Notes: generated by a model not told the origin, from the sequence alone. A stretch of DNA of 64,000 nt from Persicaria tinctoria (GCA_037127255.1 JBANSL010000002.1:93774519-93838518); one strand, 5' to 3'; shown: positions 35,825 through 47,687, numbered from the stretch's first letter. A program made the numbers and translations.

Positions 35825-38800
35825 CTAGTCAGGTGGATGACGTAAAGCATCATCCACAATCTCCGTCAGCTCGTCCATGATCTGGTCAATGCGAGGGTCG
35901 CCCGCCAGGGCCCTCAAATAGCCCTCGAGCTCCCGAAAGCGGGCTAACAGCGCCGGACGGATGACGGGAGGGTGAGGGACATCCACCCAAGGGTCCATGG
36001 CGATCGGGTGGACGGGCGCCGGAGGGCCGGGATGGGGCGTGGTCGGCAACACGTACGGCCGGCTCTGCGACGCGTACCAAGCCAAGTAATCTGCAGTGAC
36101 ACCTGCCTGGCAATCCTCGCTGGTGCGCCTGTGATCGGCCAGCCTGTAGAAGCGACCCTCGTCCTGCAGGTCCTGCCACCTGTTGTCGCCCGGGGCGAAC
36201 ACGGCCATGTACTTCGAGTTCTTCAGGGTCGCGTCGCGGCAGACCTGAATCGGTGCGATGACGGCCTGCGGGATCCCCTGGACCCGTCCGAACTGCCGGA
36301 GGCACCTATCGAGCATATACGGCTCCTCCTCACCGCAGAAGGTGATGGTGCCCCGATAGGTGGACTGACGGTACTCGCCGTCGAAGTCCATACCACGCCC
36401 AAAGGGCATCCACTCGACCTATAATTTAAAAAATCAGATTTAATTCACAGTTGAGAATTATAAAATATATATAGAGTCTCGAATACATACATCAGCGACG
36501 GTAAGACGGTCCACCTCGTCCCGCAGCTCCCGCATCTTCGTCAGCTTCGCCCCGTCTGTCATCCGCGGTGGCTGCTTCAGACCGATGAACTTCGCGTAGA
36601 AGCGAGGGTCATACTTCCTAGCCGGGTCGCTGGAGAAGTCACCTCGGAAGCGAGGGAAGTACGCCCATATCCAAGCCTGGGATTAAAAAAGCATTTTGTT
36701 AGCATATAATATAGATATTTGTAAACTAAAAACTCTAATTCAACGGTCTCGTACCTGTAGGATCGGCGTGCAGCTGTCTATGCCCTTCACGCCGGAGCGG
36801 GTAGCCTCGCCTAGGCCCCTGTAGAGACATGCGAGGGCACCAGCAGCCAATGAAAGGGTGGTCGTACGTGGGATGTCCCAGACAAGACCCAACACCTTCC
36901 ATGGGATCCGGCTCTGCGACTTGTCCACAAACAAAGTCGCGGCGAGAGAAATGCCCATGTAGGTCCTGAGCAGAAACAGCCGCTGTGCAGGGTCAACCTC
37001 TGGCTGCCCCCCTCCCACATGCGTGCGCAGCCGAATCTGCTCCGGATCAGCCGTGGCCTCTGGATCATCTGCGGGGGCGGGGTCGACGAGCGGCCCGTGT
37101 CTCTGCTGCCACCGGCGAGTAAACTCAGTAACTGGAGGGCCGCCAGCGTGTCTGTACGACTTCAGAGTCGCAGGGGTGAGCTGGTAGTACTCCGCGATGG
37201 TGGGGACAAGAGCTGCAGCGGGAAGATGGGACGTGCAGGGCTGGCCATCAATCCGAAGTCCCATCAGACAAGCAACATCATGCAGCGTGATGGTCATCTC
37301 GCCCCATGGAAAGTGGAAGGAGCTGGTCTCCGGATGCCAATGCTCCAAGAAGGCCGTGCAGGTGAACTCGTCCACACACTGCCAATGGAGGGACCTGAGC
37401 TGGGGGACGCCGGATGGGAGCAGATCCTGGACCCAGGTCCCCGGTCCCTCAAATATGTAGGGATCGAAAGGCACCAAGTGAGTCGCCCGGTGGTGGAACT
37501 TCAGAAGCGGCAGCTCCACCGTAGGATCTCTCCACACCTCGTATGTCCGGTGATGCCGGTAAGACAGTAGCAGATCTCCCGGCGGCAACAAAGGGTCGAC
37601 CTGCGCAGCCGGTGCGGCAGCCTGCGCAGGGATGGGCTGGGGCTCTACCTGTGGCCCCCCCCGGCCCTGAGCCTGCCCCTCCTTACCGTCGTGATCCTCC
37701 TCAACGACGTCAGGGATCACATCATCTGCAGACCCCAAGGAGACAGCCGCTGGTGTGGCGGAGGTCGAAGGCTCAGGCTCCTGTGTGCCGGATGTAGAAG
37801 CCTCCGGGACGGTCGATGGAACCCGAATAGGCGGTCTACCCATGTCGGCCCGTAGCCCACCGACCACCTCTGTGATGCAGCTACTCAAAACCTCATGGGG
37901 CTCTAAGGAAGGCTGCAATCCCATCGTCGCATCGCCGGAAGGATCCCAAGGTGGCATACCCTGCCAGAAGGTGTCGCCCTCGTCGGCCGGTGGCGTCCCC
38001 ATCGACGGTTGTAATCGCTCTGCAGACGCGAGCAGATCGTCGACAGTCTGCTCGGGGGGTGGCGTAGACCCAGGTACCTGGCTGACCGCTGCCCGGTCGC
38101 CGAACCTAATAGGCCGGATGGTACCATCATCCCTCATGAGCCTCCCTGCCTGTTATTATGATCCAGTTGAATATTAATGTCTTTTCAGTATATTTTAATA
38201 TATTTTCATATATTCAAATATATTATATTTGAAGTATTTAAATATATTTAAATATATTCAAATGTTAATTAAATAATTTTTAAGTATTTTAATATTTTTT
38301 TAATGTTTTTTATTATCTTTCAATATATTTTTATATTTGAATATATTTTCATATATTCAAATATATTATATTTGAAGTATTTAAATATATTTTAATATAT
38401 TTAAATATATTCAAATGTTAATTAAATAATTTTTAAGTATTTTAATATTTTTTTAATGTTTTTTATTATCTTTCAATATATTTTTATATTTGAATATATT
38501 TTAATATATTCAAATATATTATATTTAAATATATTTAAATATATTCAAATGTTAATTAAATAATTTTTCAGTATTTTAATATTTTTTTAATGTTTTTTAT
38601 TATCTTTCAATATATTTTTATATTTGAATATATTTGAATATATTTAAATATATTCAAATGTTAATTAAATAATTTTTAAGTATTTTAATATTTTTTTAAT
38701 GTTTTTTATTATCTTTCAATATATTTTTATATTTGAATATATTTTAATATATTCAAGTATTTATTTCTATGTATTATATTCTATCAAATTACAATTATAT

Positions 38801-39375
38801 TCTCTTCTATCAAACTATATACTATAAAAAAACATTTTAATATATAAATAAATCAAAAAAATCTATTTTCAATTATATTCTATTAAACAATATATATTAT
38901 CTATCAAACTATATTTTCAATCATATTCTATCCAAATATATTCTATCAAACTATATTCTATTAAACAATATATATTATCTATCAAACTATATTTCCAAAA
39001 ATCTATTTTCAATTATATTCTATCAAAATATATTCTATTAAACATTTTAATATATACTATAAAAAAACTATATATATTTTCAAACACTAAAAATAAATTA
39101 AACAAAAAGTATTTAAAATAACATACGGGTGGAGTCGGAATCGGGGAGACCTCAATGGTCCGTCGCTTCCGCGGCGGTTCCGCCTCCTCCTCGGCCACTG
39201 CTCGGCCTCCGTCGCCGGTGCCAGCCGCCGCCCCACCACCACCAATCTCTTCCGCCACCGCCACCGACGCCAGCACCTCCAGCCCCTCCGCCACCGGCAC
39301 CGCCGCCCTCGCTGTCGCCTCCGCCTCCAACGCCGCCACCGCCGCCTCGAGCTCTCTCTCTCTTTCTGTCTCCAT
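35825..39375 (-). CDS. Plant mobile domain (PMD) protein encoded by the MULE
   Basis: Probable four-exon gene: 39127-39375, 36755-38149, 36491-36676 and 35825-36418, giving about 807 residues. Exon 1 (METERERELEAAVAALEAEA..., ending SPIPTPP) joins exon 2 in frame through a 977-base AT-rich intron. If the short exon is not used, the ATG at 38135-38137 (MRDDGTIRPIRF) begins a 720-residue product. After an acidic Pro/Ala-rich region comes the PMD fold: FHWPETSSFHFPWGEMTITL-like signatures (HWHPETSSFHFPWGEM), DVACLMGLRIDG, FLLRTYMGISL and a DRLTVADVEWMPFGRG stretch across exons 3-4. PMDs are known from MAIN/MAIL nuclear proteins and from many plant MULEs and retroelements. The role in the element is unknown. 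No stop or frameshift is seen. Confidence 0.78.
38225..38760. repeat. AT-rich minisatellite in PMD intron 1
   Basis: At least four imperfect copies of a unit starting near AATGTTAATTAAATAATTTT (38261, 38414, 38548, 38657; spacings 153, 134 and 109), made of ATATTTAAATAT-type words. It fills most of the first intron of the PMD gene and is prone to slippage and secondary structure. Confidence 0.85.
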
Positions 39376-39409
39376 CTCTCTCTTTGGGTCTCTCTCTCTC
39401 GGTCTCGGA

Positions 39410-39562
39410 GGAGGAAGAAGGAAGGAAGACGAAGAAGAAGGAAGAAGGAAGAAGGAAGGAAGAAGGAAGAAGGAAGAAGGAAGGAAGAAGGAAGACGGAA
39501 GGAAGAAGGACGACGGAGGAAGAGGAAGGAGTCGGGAGGAAGAAGATGAAGGAAGGCGAAGA
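39410..39562. repeat. GAAGGAAGAA-type purine tract
   Basis: About 150 bases made of GAAG/GAAGGAAGAA repeats on the + strand (C/T-rich in the PMD transcript sense), upstream of the PMD start. It accounts for the long low-complexity Ser/Leu/Phe/Pro reading frames seen here. Confidence 0.85.
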
Positions 39563-40760
39563 GGCACGTCCTCTTCGCCTTTAGAAGCCGGGCTTGCATG
39601 TCCTTAGGAACGTGCTGCACGTCCCCCTTTTTTTGGCTCTCCCTCCACTTGCACGTCCTTAGGGACGTGCTTGCACGTCTCTAAGGACGTGGGGATTTGC
39701 GGTGTATATAGCCGAAACGTAAAATTATAAACTAGTAGTAATGTTTGATAAATTAACTATTAGGATAGCCGAAAAAAAACTTGTGAGTAGAAAATCATAA
39801 TCTCTAAAAAACTTGGGTGAATAACGGTTGAAAAGTTTCAATTTCAAAAACTAATTTAACTAAAATCTTACATTTATTTCATTTACAACTATATAATATT
39901 AAAATTAAAACGGAAATTTCGCCTGATACCCCTGTGGTATTGCGTATTTCGCACGGTGTACAAAAGTTTTGCTAAATTCGCACGGTACCCCCGAGGTTTG
40001 TATCAATTTCGCGTCGTGCCCCTGTTGAGTTAAATCTAACAGAATTTGAAACCTCCATTAACCATCTATCCCCCATCTGCTCGTGGTGAAACCGAAGGGA
40101 AGAGAGGAGAGAAGGGGATCGGAGAGGGCGACCGAGCAGGACGACCACTGCTGAACCGCCACCGCCGGCGACATCAGCCAGGCCACCGCACCTCGCCCTT
40201 TGTACCAGAACCCGACCTCTCCCTTTGGCACCAGGAGAAGTCGATCCCAACGTTGTTCTTCGAAGCTTCTTACCGGAAGAGGAGGAGGAGGAGGAACGAC
40301 CGGCCTAGAATCGCCGACAGTAGTGCCAGAGCCATCGCTAGGGGAGGCGCTAAAGGGCTGAAGGTATTTTCTACCGATTTGTGCAATTCCAAACTCCGTT
40401 TTCTACATATTAGGATATAGGGATTTCTATCGATTTCTCATTAGGGATTGTTGAATCAACAGAAGCTGCACTTTGAGTGTGAAACTGCAATTCCTATCAA
40501 TTTCTCATTAGGGATTTGAGTGTGAAACTGAAATTTCTATCGATTAGGGATTCGAGTGTGAAAATCTGATTTGGTTTTCCTCCTTGTGAAATTTATGGTT
40601 CGGGTGTGAGAGGATTAGGTATTTGTTGTAGAATAGCGAAATTGATGTAAAGTCCTCCTCGAGGGTTTCCATTCATTGATATAACATATATATAGGTTAC
40701 AAGGTATTGGGCCTTAACGGGCTTTCAGCCCACTATACAATAGGAGACCTATGTAATCTA

Positions 40761-43700
40761 TCAAACCCCCGCAGTCGAAACGGGAGGGGTCCGTACAGTG
40801 AGACTGGAACGAAAATCAATGAATAACTGTCTAGGTAAACCCTTGGTGAATATATCAGCGTACTGATAAGAGGACGGGACATGTAGAACGCGGACATGTC
40901 CAATGGCAACCTTGTCCCTGACGAAGTGGAGATCAAGCTCAATGTGCTTCGTGCGTTGATGTTGGACTGGGTTGCTAGCCAAGTAGACGGCGGAGACGTT
41001 GTCAGTGTAGACCAGAGTGGCCTTCTGTAAGGGGCATCGTAGCTCAAGCAGGAGATTGCGGAGCCAAGAGCACTCAGAGACAACGTTGGCAACACCCCTG
41101 TATTCGGCTTCAGCGCTGGAGCGAGACACGACGGACTGACGTTTGGCTGACCAAGACACAAGAGTGTCATTGAGGAAGACACAGTAACCAGACGTGGAGC
41201 GACGTGTGTCTGGACAACCACCCCAATCCGCATCAGTGTATGCCACAAGATCAAGCTTAGAGGAAGGAGTGATGGTGGTGCCGAGCTCGAGGGTGCCGCT
41301 GATGTACCGAATGATCCGCTTCAAAGCCTGAAAATGGGGTTCCCTAGGGGCATGCATGAACAAGCAGATCTGCTGGACGGCGTAACTGATATCAGGCCTG
41401 GTGAAAGTGAGATACTGAAGAGCACCAGCGAGGCTCCTGTACAGTGTTGGATCATCAACCAAAGGACCCGAATGAGCACTGAGCTTGTTGGATGTATCGA
41501 CTGGGGTTGCGACGGGATTGCAGTTGACCATCTTAGCACGAGCAACAATCTCAGCAGCATACTTACTCTGTGAGAGAAACAGACGCATGTCGCTGAACGG
41601 CAACTCCCAAGAAGTAAGACAGCGGACCCAGATCAGACATGGCGAATTCGGCACTCAATCTCGAGATGATGGACGTTCGAAGAGCATCAGAAGAGGCGGT
41701 GAGAATGATGTCGTCGACATAGAGCAGCAGGAAAGCCAAGTCCGAGCCTCTGCGATAGATAAACAGAGACGTATCCGATCGGCTGCCAGTGAAACCCAAG
41801 CGGAGCAGATGAGAGGCAAACCGCTGGAACCATGCCCGTGGAGCCTGTTTCAGACCATACAGAGAGCGCTTGAGGAGACAAACATGCTTTGGACGCTCAG
41901 CATCAGCAAACCCCGGAGGCTGAAACATGTAAACCGTCTCATTCAGATGACCATGCAGAAAGGCGTTCTTGACATCCAGCTGATGGATGCCCCAGTTGCG
42001 CGACAGAGCCAGACTCAGGACCACTCGGATAGTGGCAGGCTTGACCACAGGGCTGAAGGTCTCATCACAATCAATACCTGCCTGCTGAGATCTACCGTTC
42101 ACCACCAGACGGGCCTTGTAGCGCTCCAATGTCCCATCAGAGCGGAACTTGTGACGGAAGAGCCACATACAACGAATGACGTTCGCCTCAGGAGGGCGAG
42201 GAACAAGAACCCAAGTACCATTCTTCGTAAGGGCCCTGTATTCGTCGAGCATAGCCGCCTGCCAATTCGGGTCTAGGAGGGCTGTTTTGTGGGAGGTGGG
42301 AACGGGGGAGAGGGAGGTATGGGTGGAGGCAGAGGGGGAAAGGGAGTCGGGAAGGATGGGGGCAGGAGAGGCGAAGGACGCGGGCACGCCAGCCGGGGAC
42401 GCGGGCGCGCCAGGTCGGGGCGCGGGCGCGCCTGCATGGGGCGTGGGCGCGCCATCTTGGGGCAGGGATGTTGGCGTAGGGGATGTGGGGTGTATGGCGG
42501 GGTGATGGTCGGTGGTCATGGAGACGATCTGTCGGGGTCTGAAGACACCGGAGACGCTGCGGGTGTGAGGTCTGGTGATGGATGGTGGCGGGGGAGGTGG
42601 GGGAGGGGGAGACGCAGGAGCACCGGGAGAGCTCTGGGAAGAATGAAGTGAGGGAAAGGCGACTCAGACTCCGTGGACGACACAGGGGGTGTGGGAGACG
42701 CGAAGGGAAATCGCGACTCATCAAAGGTGACATGACGAGAGAGAATGATCTTGTGAGTCTTGATATCGAGGCAAATGTAACCGCGATGATCAGACGGGTA
42801 GCCAAGAAAGACACAAGGGGTGGAACGAGGGTGAAGCTTGTGGGGGGCAGTGGATGACTGATTAGGGAAGCATAAGCAACCAAAGGTACGAAGGTGATCA
42901 TACCTAGGCTCGGCGTAATAAAGAGTCTGAGCCGGCGAGCGATTTTGTAGGGTAGTGGAAGGGAGAATGTTTAGGAGATAACATGTGGTGGATAAGGCAT
43001 GAGGCCAATAGGGAAGGGGAATAGATGCGTGGAAGAGGAGAGAGCGCATCATGTTGGTGATGGTTCTGATGATTCTTTCTGCCTTGCCATTCTGCTAAGA
43101 AGTATAGGGGCAAGACAAGCGATATGAGATCCCATTTGCGGCAAAGAAGGAGTGAAAGTCTCTGTTGTCAAACTCACGACCATTGTCACACTGGAAACAT
43201 TTGATGGACATGTGGAATTGTGTTTTGATGTAGGTATGGAATCTGGCAAAAATAGGAAACACTTGGGACTTGAAATGCAACGGGAAGACCCATAAGTAAT
43301 GAGTGTAATCATCCAGAAACAAGAGGTAGTACTTGTGACCCTCCTTACTAGGCACGGGAGAGGTCCAAATGTCGCTGTGAATGATATCAAATGGAGCAAG
43401 GGTAGAGGTCAAAGACCGTTGAAACGGCAGTCTGGCATGTTTGCCTAGTTGGCAGGAAGAGCATAAACCAGAGCGTGGGTCTTTAGTACATGTGACAAGG
43501 TTCTGGGAACGGAGGACATCTAAAACGGCAGCGCTGGGATGGCCCAGGCGTGCATGCCAGAGGCTGGACGACGATGCCGAGAGGGCGACCGGACACGATT
43601 GACGGGACGCAGGAGGTGGTGTGACAGGGTAGAGCTCCCCGGTGCTGTTACATCGCATGCGAGTAACCCCCGTAGTAAGATCGTTCACAGAGAAACCATA

Positions 43701-44093
43701 GGGATCAAACGTAAGGGAAACGTTGTTGTCAGTAGTGAACCGACGGACAGAGATAAGGTTTTTGACAATCTTTGGGGCAATAAGGACATTGTTGAGGTGT
43801 AGTGGGTGGGTTGGGGTCTGTAAATTGGCGTGGCCAATACCCGAAGTAGCAAGACGACCACCATTTCCGACGATAATAGAGGGGGCAGGGCCCTTAAAAG
43901 AAATAGAGGAGAGGTTACCTGAGGAGTTCGTCATGTGAGAGGTGGCACCAGTGTCCATGTACCAAGAAGAATCTGAAGATGTCTGCTGCGTAGAGGAGAA
44001 GGCATGATGCAGAGCTGGCGAAACATAGCCTGGATCAGGCGATGTCAGACAGGCGTGAGGGCCGGCATGTCGAGAGGTAGAGTATGGGTGCAT
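40761..44093 (-). pseudogene. Copia pol: protease, integrase, reverse transcriptase, RNase H
   Basis: Domain order is that of Ty1/Copia. The protease has SWYMDTGATSHM near 43960. A pre-integrase zinc region and integrase core follow (LWHARLGHPS, FDIIHSDIW, YLLFLDDYTHYLWVF, FQCDNGREF). The RT has QLDVKNAFLHG and the catalytic LLYVDDIIL near 41720. RNase H has AYTDADWGGC, SSAEAEY and HIELDLHFVRD near the end. Breaks: in-frame TAG at 43095-43097 (CPYTS, stop, then QNGKAE), a frameshift in the Pro/Ala-rich linker near 42500-42700, and another near 41600-41650. The linker has GCGCGGGCGCGCC-type repeats with a 21-base period (about 42373-42456) coding for GAPAPR-like heptads. Confidence 0.88.
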
Positions 44094-44114
44094 GGGGACG
44101 ACGCGGGAGGGTGG

Positions 44115-44174
44115 CCTGGCGCGGGCGCATTGGACCTGGCGCGGGCGCGTTGAACCTGGCGCGGGCGCGCCTGG
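44115..44174. repeat. 20-bp GC-rich tandem repeat in the Copia leader
   Basis: Three copies of CCTGGCGCGGGCGC(A/G)TTG(G)A at 44115, 44135 and 44155. The core GCGCGGGCGCG also forms the 21-base repeats in the pol linker at about 42373-42456 of the same element. Confidence 0.85.
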
Positions 44175-44537
44175 GGACGACGCTGGCCGAGAGAGGGAGG
44201 GGGAAGGGTGGCGGTGCAGGGGATCCGAGGATGGTGGATTCGGCGACGGTGGACTTGGAGAGGGAGAAGGCGGCGGTGTCGCTGTGCGAGGGGTTGTCGA
44301 GAGCAGGGGCCGGAGAGGCGGCGGTGAGGAGGAAGGTCGGAGGAAGAGGGAGGATCAATTTAGGGTTCCGTTAGGAAGAAAAGGTTGTGATACCATGTAG
44401 AATAGCGGAATTGATGTAAAGTCCTCCTCGAGGGTTTCCATTCATTGATATAACATATATATAGGTTACAAGGTATTGGGCCTTAACGGGCTTTCAGCCC
44501 ACTATACAATAGGAGACCTATGTAATCTATCATTTGT

Positions 44538-45734
44538 GTTTGCAATTTTCATTAGGGATTTTTGAAATTCAACAGAGCTTTGAAACAACGGGCCACAGTA
44601 AGAAGGAATGGATTGGAAGGAAAGGAAATTCGGGTTCAAATCTACATGGCTGGTTTGCTCGGGCTGAGGATTATCAATCAGAGGGTCATTTGGGGGACTA
44701 TATTCGAAGTAAGGGAGAGTTAACAACGTTGAATGATATCCCGCATAAAATTGGATGAATTGGAGTCTGAGGTGGCTGTGAAGAAAATGTCTCTCGATAC
44801 GATTCTTGAGGATAACAACAGAATGCAGCAAGCCTTTTGTCATCATGTATGCATTATTCACTTATGCCAACCAAATTTTATGTATTGATGCAGAACCTGA
44901 TTCAATTGTTGATTACACATTAATCTTAATACTTTTGACCAGAAACAGATTCAATTTTTGAGCTGAACCAATCTAAATAAAGAACTACAATTTTAACTTT
45001 CAATTAAGCAGAGATCAGTCTATGCGGGATTCGAACCCGCATTGTTGTGCGTGAGCACACCACTCTACAATTTGAGCTAATAGACTTAATAAGATAATCC
45101 AATGTCCTCCAAATTTAACCTCAACAAACTGGAAAACAGAAACGGGAAGATCACTAGAGGGTCAGAAAAGGGAAGATCAATAGACTTAAGGTTAAAATCA
45201 TTAACACTTCTTATCACTTCCCTTCCTCTGCAATATCACTAGAGGGTCTGTTGAACTAATGGGTGGAGCATGATAGCTAAAAAACTGCACCAATCCTCCC
45301 TTCCCTCCAATATTATTGCATGAAAAGAATAAAAATTAAGTGTTTTACTGTGATATAAATCTTTAACTACTAAATCCACAACAAAAAAGCTAACTACTAA
45401 GGAACATGGTCTCACATGTCTCTCTGCTTGTTCCATTTGAGCATCAAGATCTCACTCGTTCTCCTCCGCTAATGCCTTCATCTAAACAAGAGCTCAACGA
45501 ATAGGAGAAAATCAAATGTCAGAAATGAGGATAAACGTTCATCAAATGTAATCCAGCACAACAAGATGATGAAACAGATCCCATCATATGAAGTGTATAA
45601 TTTGTTGCTACAATAAAACTTCATCAAATGTAATCCACCAATTGTGAAGAACTAGCTACCTCCAAAAATCGAATTAAGATCATCAACAATATTGGCAGAT
45701 GAAGATTAGGCTAAATGCCTAGTCTAAGCGTCTG
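44538..45734. other. Centre of the long-TIR element
   Basis: Non-coding overall. Short reading stretches look like coiled-coil fragments, for example KLDELESEVAVKKMSLDTIL on the + strand near 44750-44815 and KALAEENE/DLDAQMEQAERHV on the minus strand near 45410-45480. They may be captured gene pieces, but I cannot name a source. A tRNA-like sequence lies at 45017-45086. Confidence 0.35.
45017..45086 (-). tRNA. tRNA-like sequence (degraded or pseudo-tRNA)
   Basis: On the minus strand a 7-bp acceptor stem (AGTCTAT/ATAGACT) encloses a box-A-like TAGCTCAAATTGTAGAGT and a perfect T arm GCGGGTTCGAATCCCGC (box B GGTTCGAATCC). The anticodon arm is irregular: TGTG/CACA with a 6-base loop CTCACG rather than the normal 7-base loop. 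At 70 nt it is short. It is a relative of 55996-56066. The function as a tRNA is doubtful; tRNA-derived filler or a SINE-like head is possible. Confidence 0.45.
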
Positions 45735-46463
45735 TTGAATTTCAACAATCCCTAATGAAAATTGCAAACACAAATATCTAATCCTCTCACACTCGAACCA
45801 TAAATTTCACAAACAGGAAAACCAAAATTAGATTTTCACACTCAAATCCCTAATCGATAGAAATTGCAATTTCATACTCAAATCCCTAATGAGAAATTGA
45901 TAGAAATTGCAGTTTCACACTCAAAGTGCAGCTTCTGTTGATTCAACAATCCCTAATGTGAAATCGATAGAAATCCCTAAATCCTAATATGTAGAAAACG
46001 GAGTTAGGAATTGCACAAATCGGTAGAAAATACCTTCAACCCTTTATTGTCTCCCCTAGCGATGGCTATGGCACTGCTGTCGGCGATTCTAGGTCGGTCG
46101 TTCCTCCTCCTCCGGTAAGAAGCTTCGAATAACAGCGTTGGGATCGACTTCTCTTGATGCCAAAGGGCGAGGTCGGGTTATGGTAAAAAGGGCGAGGTGC
46201 GGTGGCGGTTCAGCAGTGGTCGTCCTGCTCGGTCGCCCTCTCCGATCCCCTTCTCTCCTCTCTTCCCTTCGGTTTCACCACGAGCAGATGGAGGATAGAT
46301 GGGTTAACGGAGGTTTCAAATTCTGTTAGATTTAACTCAACAGGGGCACGACGCGAAATTGATACAAACCTCAGGGGTACCGTGTGAATTTAGCAAAACT
46401 TTTGTACACCGTGCGAAATACGCAATACCACAGGGGTACCAGGCGAAATTTTCGAAATTAAAA

Positions 46464-47679
46464 GCACTAAAAAGTTAGTGACTGTGTCAAACAAAGCTTG
46501 TTTGTCACAAGCTTATTAAAACAAGTGCATCACTAAATTATTAAATAAAATAACCCAGTGATGCATTGTAGAGTTGTGGAGGATCCCAAATAAGCTCTTT
46601 ATCACAACTGATTTATAATGGAGAACTATCTCACCGGTATGCTAGGGAGTAGGAAATAGGGTCTGTTTAGATTCCAAATGCATTATGTTTATAATGCAAA
46701 ATGATAAAGTGGTGTTTAGTTAATAAATTTTTTAAGGTGGTTAAATTATGATGTTTTTTAATTCCACGATATATTAATTAAAATGCAATTATTTTTATCT
46801 CAATTTATGTAATTATTTGATTAAATTACGATTTTACCTTAGTTTTTACGACATTTTTATTTTTACAGCCAAACGGACACATAAAGCGAGTTAAAATAAT
46901 TACATTATAATGAAAATGCAATTTAATCAAACACGCCCAAAATAATCTAGTGTGAGAAATTAGAGTGAGTAAATGCGAAGGCGTTGTGGGTCTCACTCTC
47001 CTAGAAGCCATAGTCTGCCGGAAGTGACTGGCGGGTTAGGTATTGCCTTCTTTGACGTGGGCTGCTTCAAGTCCTTCAACCTTGGCAGTTTGGAAATGTT
47101 ATTTTTTTATTTTTATGTTCGATCAGTTTGGAATTTCAAAACAAAACTTAGGCGACAATGTAAAAATTATCCGATTTAATAAGGTAAAATCTGGTTTCGG
47201 GTTGAAATCGAGACCGAAATGGGGCATCTTTTTCTAGGCCGTGGTGTCAGCAAGGATCTTCCGCCCCGGTCTTCAGAGCAACTTCGTGTCCCGAAAAGAG
47301 CTTTTTTGGAGTTTCGTCTTTATTACCCACATGAGATAAGAGTTCTGATTTACCGCTGGCCAATGATACTACTGTATCATGGTGGTGCTTGACTTGCTTC
47401 ATTCTTCGCTTACGTTCTCAACATTATCAATGACAAGAGGAATTAGTGACGATTTTCTATTGTATGTTGACAGTTTATTCGGTTGCCGACTCATCGGTCT
47501 ATCTAGGATCAAGTCAGTCTTTGATCTCTCGATTTTTTTCCTCGTAAAAAAAATTCATTCTACAACCAGAGGAATTAGTGAATCGATCCATCGTCAACGA
47601 CATTTTGACTCGAGGACTCCCCTATTTTGTTACATAGAGTTCAATGTTCCAACATTGTGGATTCATGTAATATTCAATA
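46464..47679. other. Intergenic spacer
   Basis: No supported gene. A stretch at about 46661-46943 may be an old MITE: its ends show a loose inverted similarity (GGGTCTGTTTAGATT and, reversed, GGGCGTGTTTGATTA), but no clean TSD is visible. Confidence 0.4.
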
Positions 47680-47687
47680 TTCATGGG

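Larger units (their letters stand above)
29636..39719 (-). mobile_element. MULE carrying transposase-OTU and PMD genes
   Basis: 10.1-kb Mutator-like element. The ends share CTATATACACCGCAAATCC (left 29644-29662, right the complement at about 39693-39711) preceded by a more diverged outer 8 bases. Identical 8-bp TAAAATTA duplications flank it (29628-29635, 39720-39727). GCACGTCC...GGACGTGC palindromes lie just inside both ends. It carries two intron-containing minus-strand genes, a transposase with an OTU domain and a PMD protein, plus a later solo LTR. Apart from that insertion both genes are open, so the element was probably active recently. Confidence 0.85.
40627..44532 (-). mobile_element. 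Copia LTR retrotransposon with short LTRs and no gag
   Basis: 3906 bp between TTTGT target duplications (40622-40626, 44533-44537). LTRs are only 137 bp (40627-40763 and 44396-44532, TGTAGAATAG to AATCTATCA) and differ by one base that I can see. The primer site TGGTATCA follows the 5' LTR (about 44388-44395), matching initiator tRNA-Met, and a G-rich tract precedes the 3' LTR. Pol spans 40761-44093, but only about 300 bases separate the primer site from protease, too little for a gag gene. Insertion is recent, yet the coding region is damaged, so it probably moved in trans. Confidence 0.92.
39911..46454. mobile_element. Long-TIR MULE-like (foldback-type) element
   Basis: Ends begin CGGAAATTTCGCCTG (left) and, complemented, CGAAAATTTCGCCTG (right). 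Exact 9-bp AAATTAAAA duplications flank it (39902-39910, 46455-46463). The inverted arms are about 0.7 kb: left 39911-40626 resuming at 44538-44575, right about 45735-46454. They include shared text such as the ACCCCTGTGGTATTGCG terminus. The Copia at 40627-44532 sits inside the left arm. Without it the element is about 2.6 kb with a 1.15-kb centre and no transposase, so it is non-autonomous. TIR length and 9-bp TSD point to the Mutator superfamily. Confidence 0.8.

Noticed and set aside
35886..38177. Plus-strand and alternative-frame ORFs overlapping the PMD gene
   Set aside because: They are shadows of GC-rich coding sequence; only the minus-strand frames show a conserved domain and matching splice phases.
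39013..39607. Several long low-complexity frames rich in Ser/Pro/Leu/Arg/Lys on both strands
   Set aside because: They come from the GAAG-type purine tract and GCC-rich repeats. Only the 39127-39375 minus-strand segment is kept, because it splices in frame to the PMD gene.
44035..44400. Small Ala/Pro/Arg-rich frames upstream of the Copia protease as a gag gene
   Set aside because: They are only about 100 codons, lack capsid or zinc-knuckle motifs and arise from 20-bp GC repeats.
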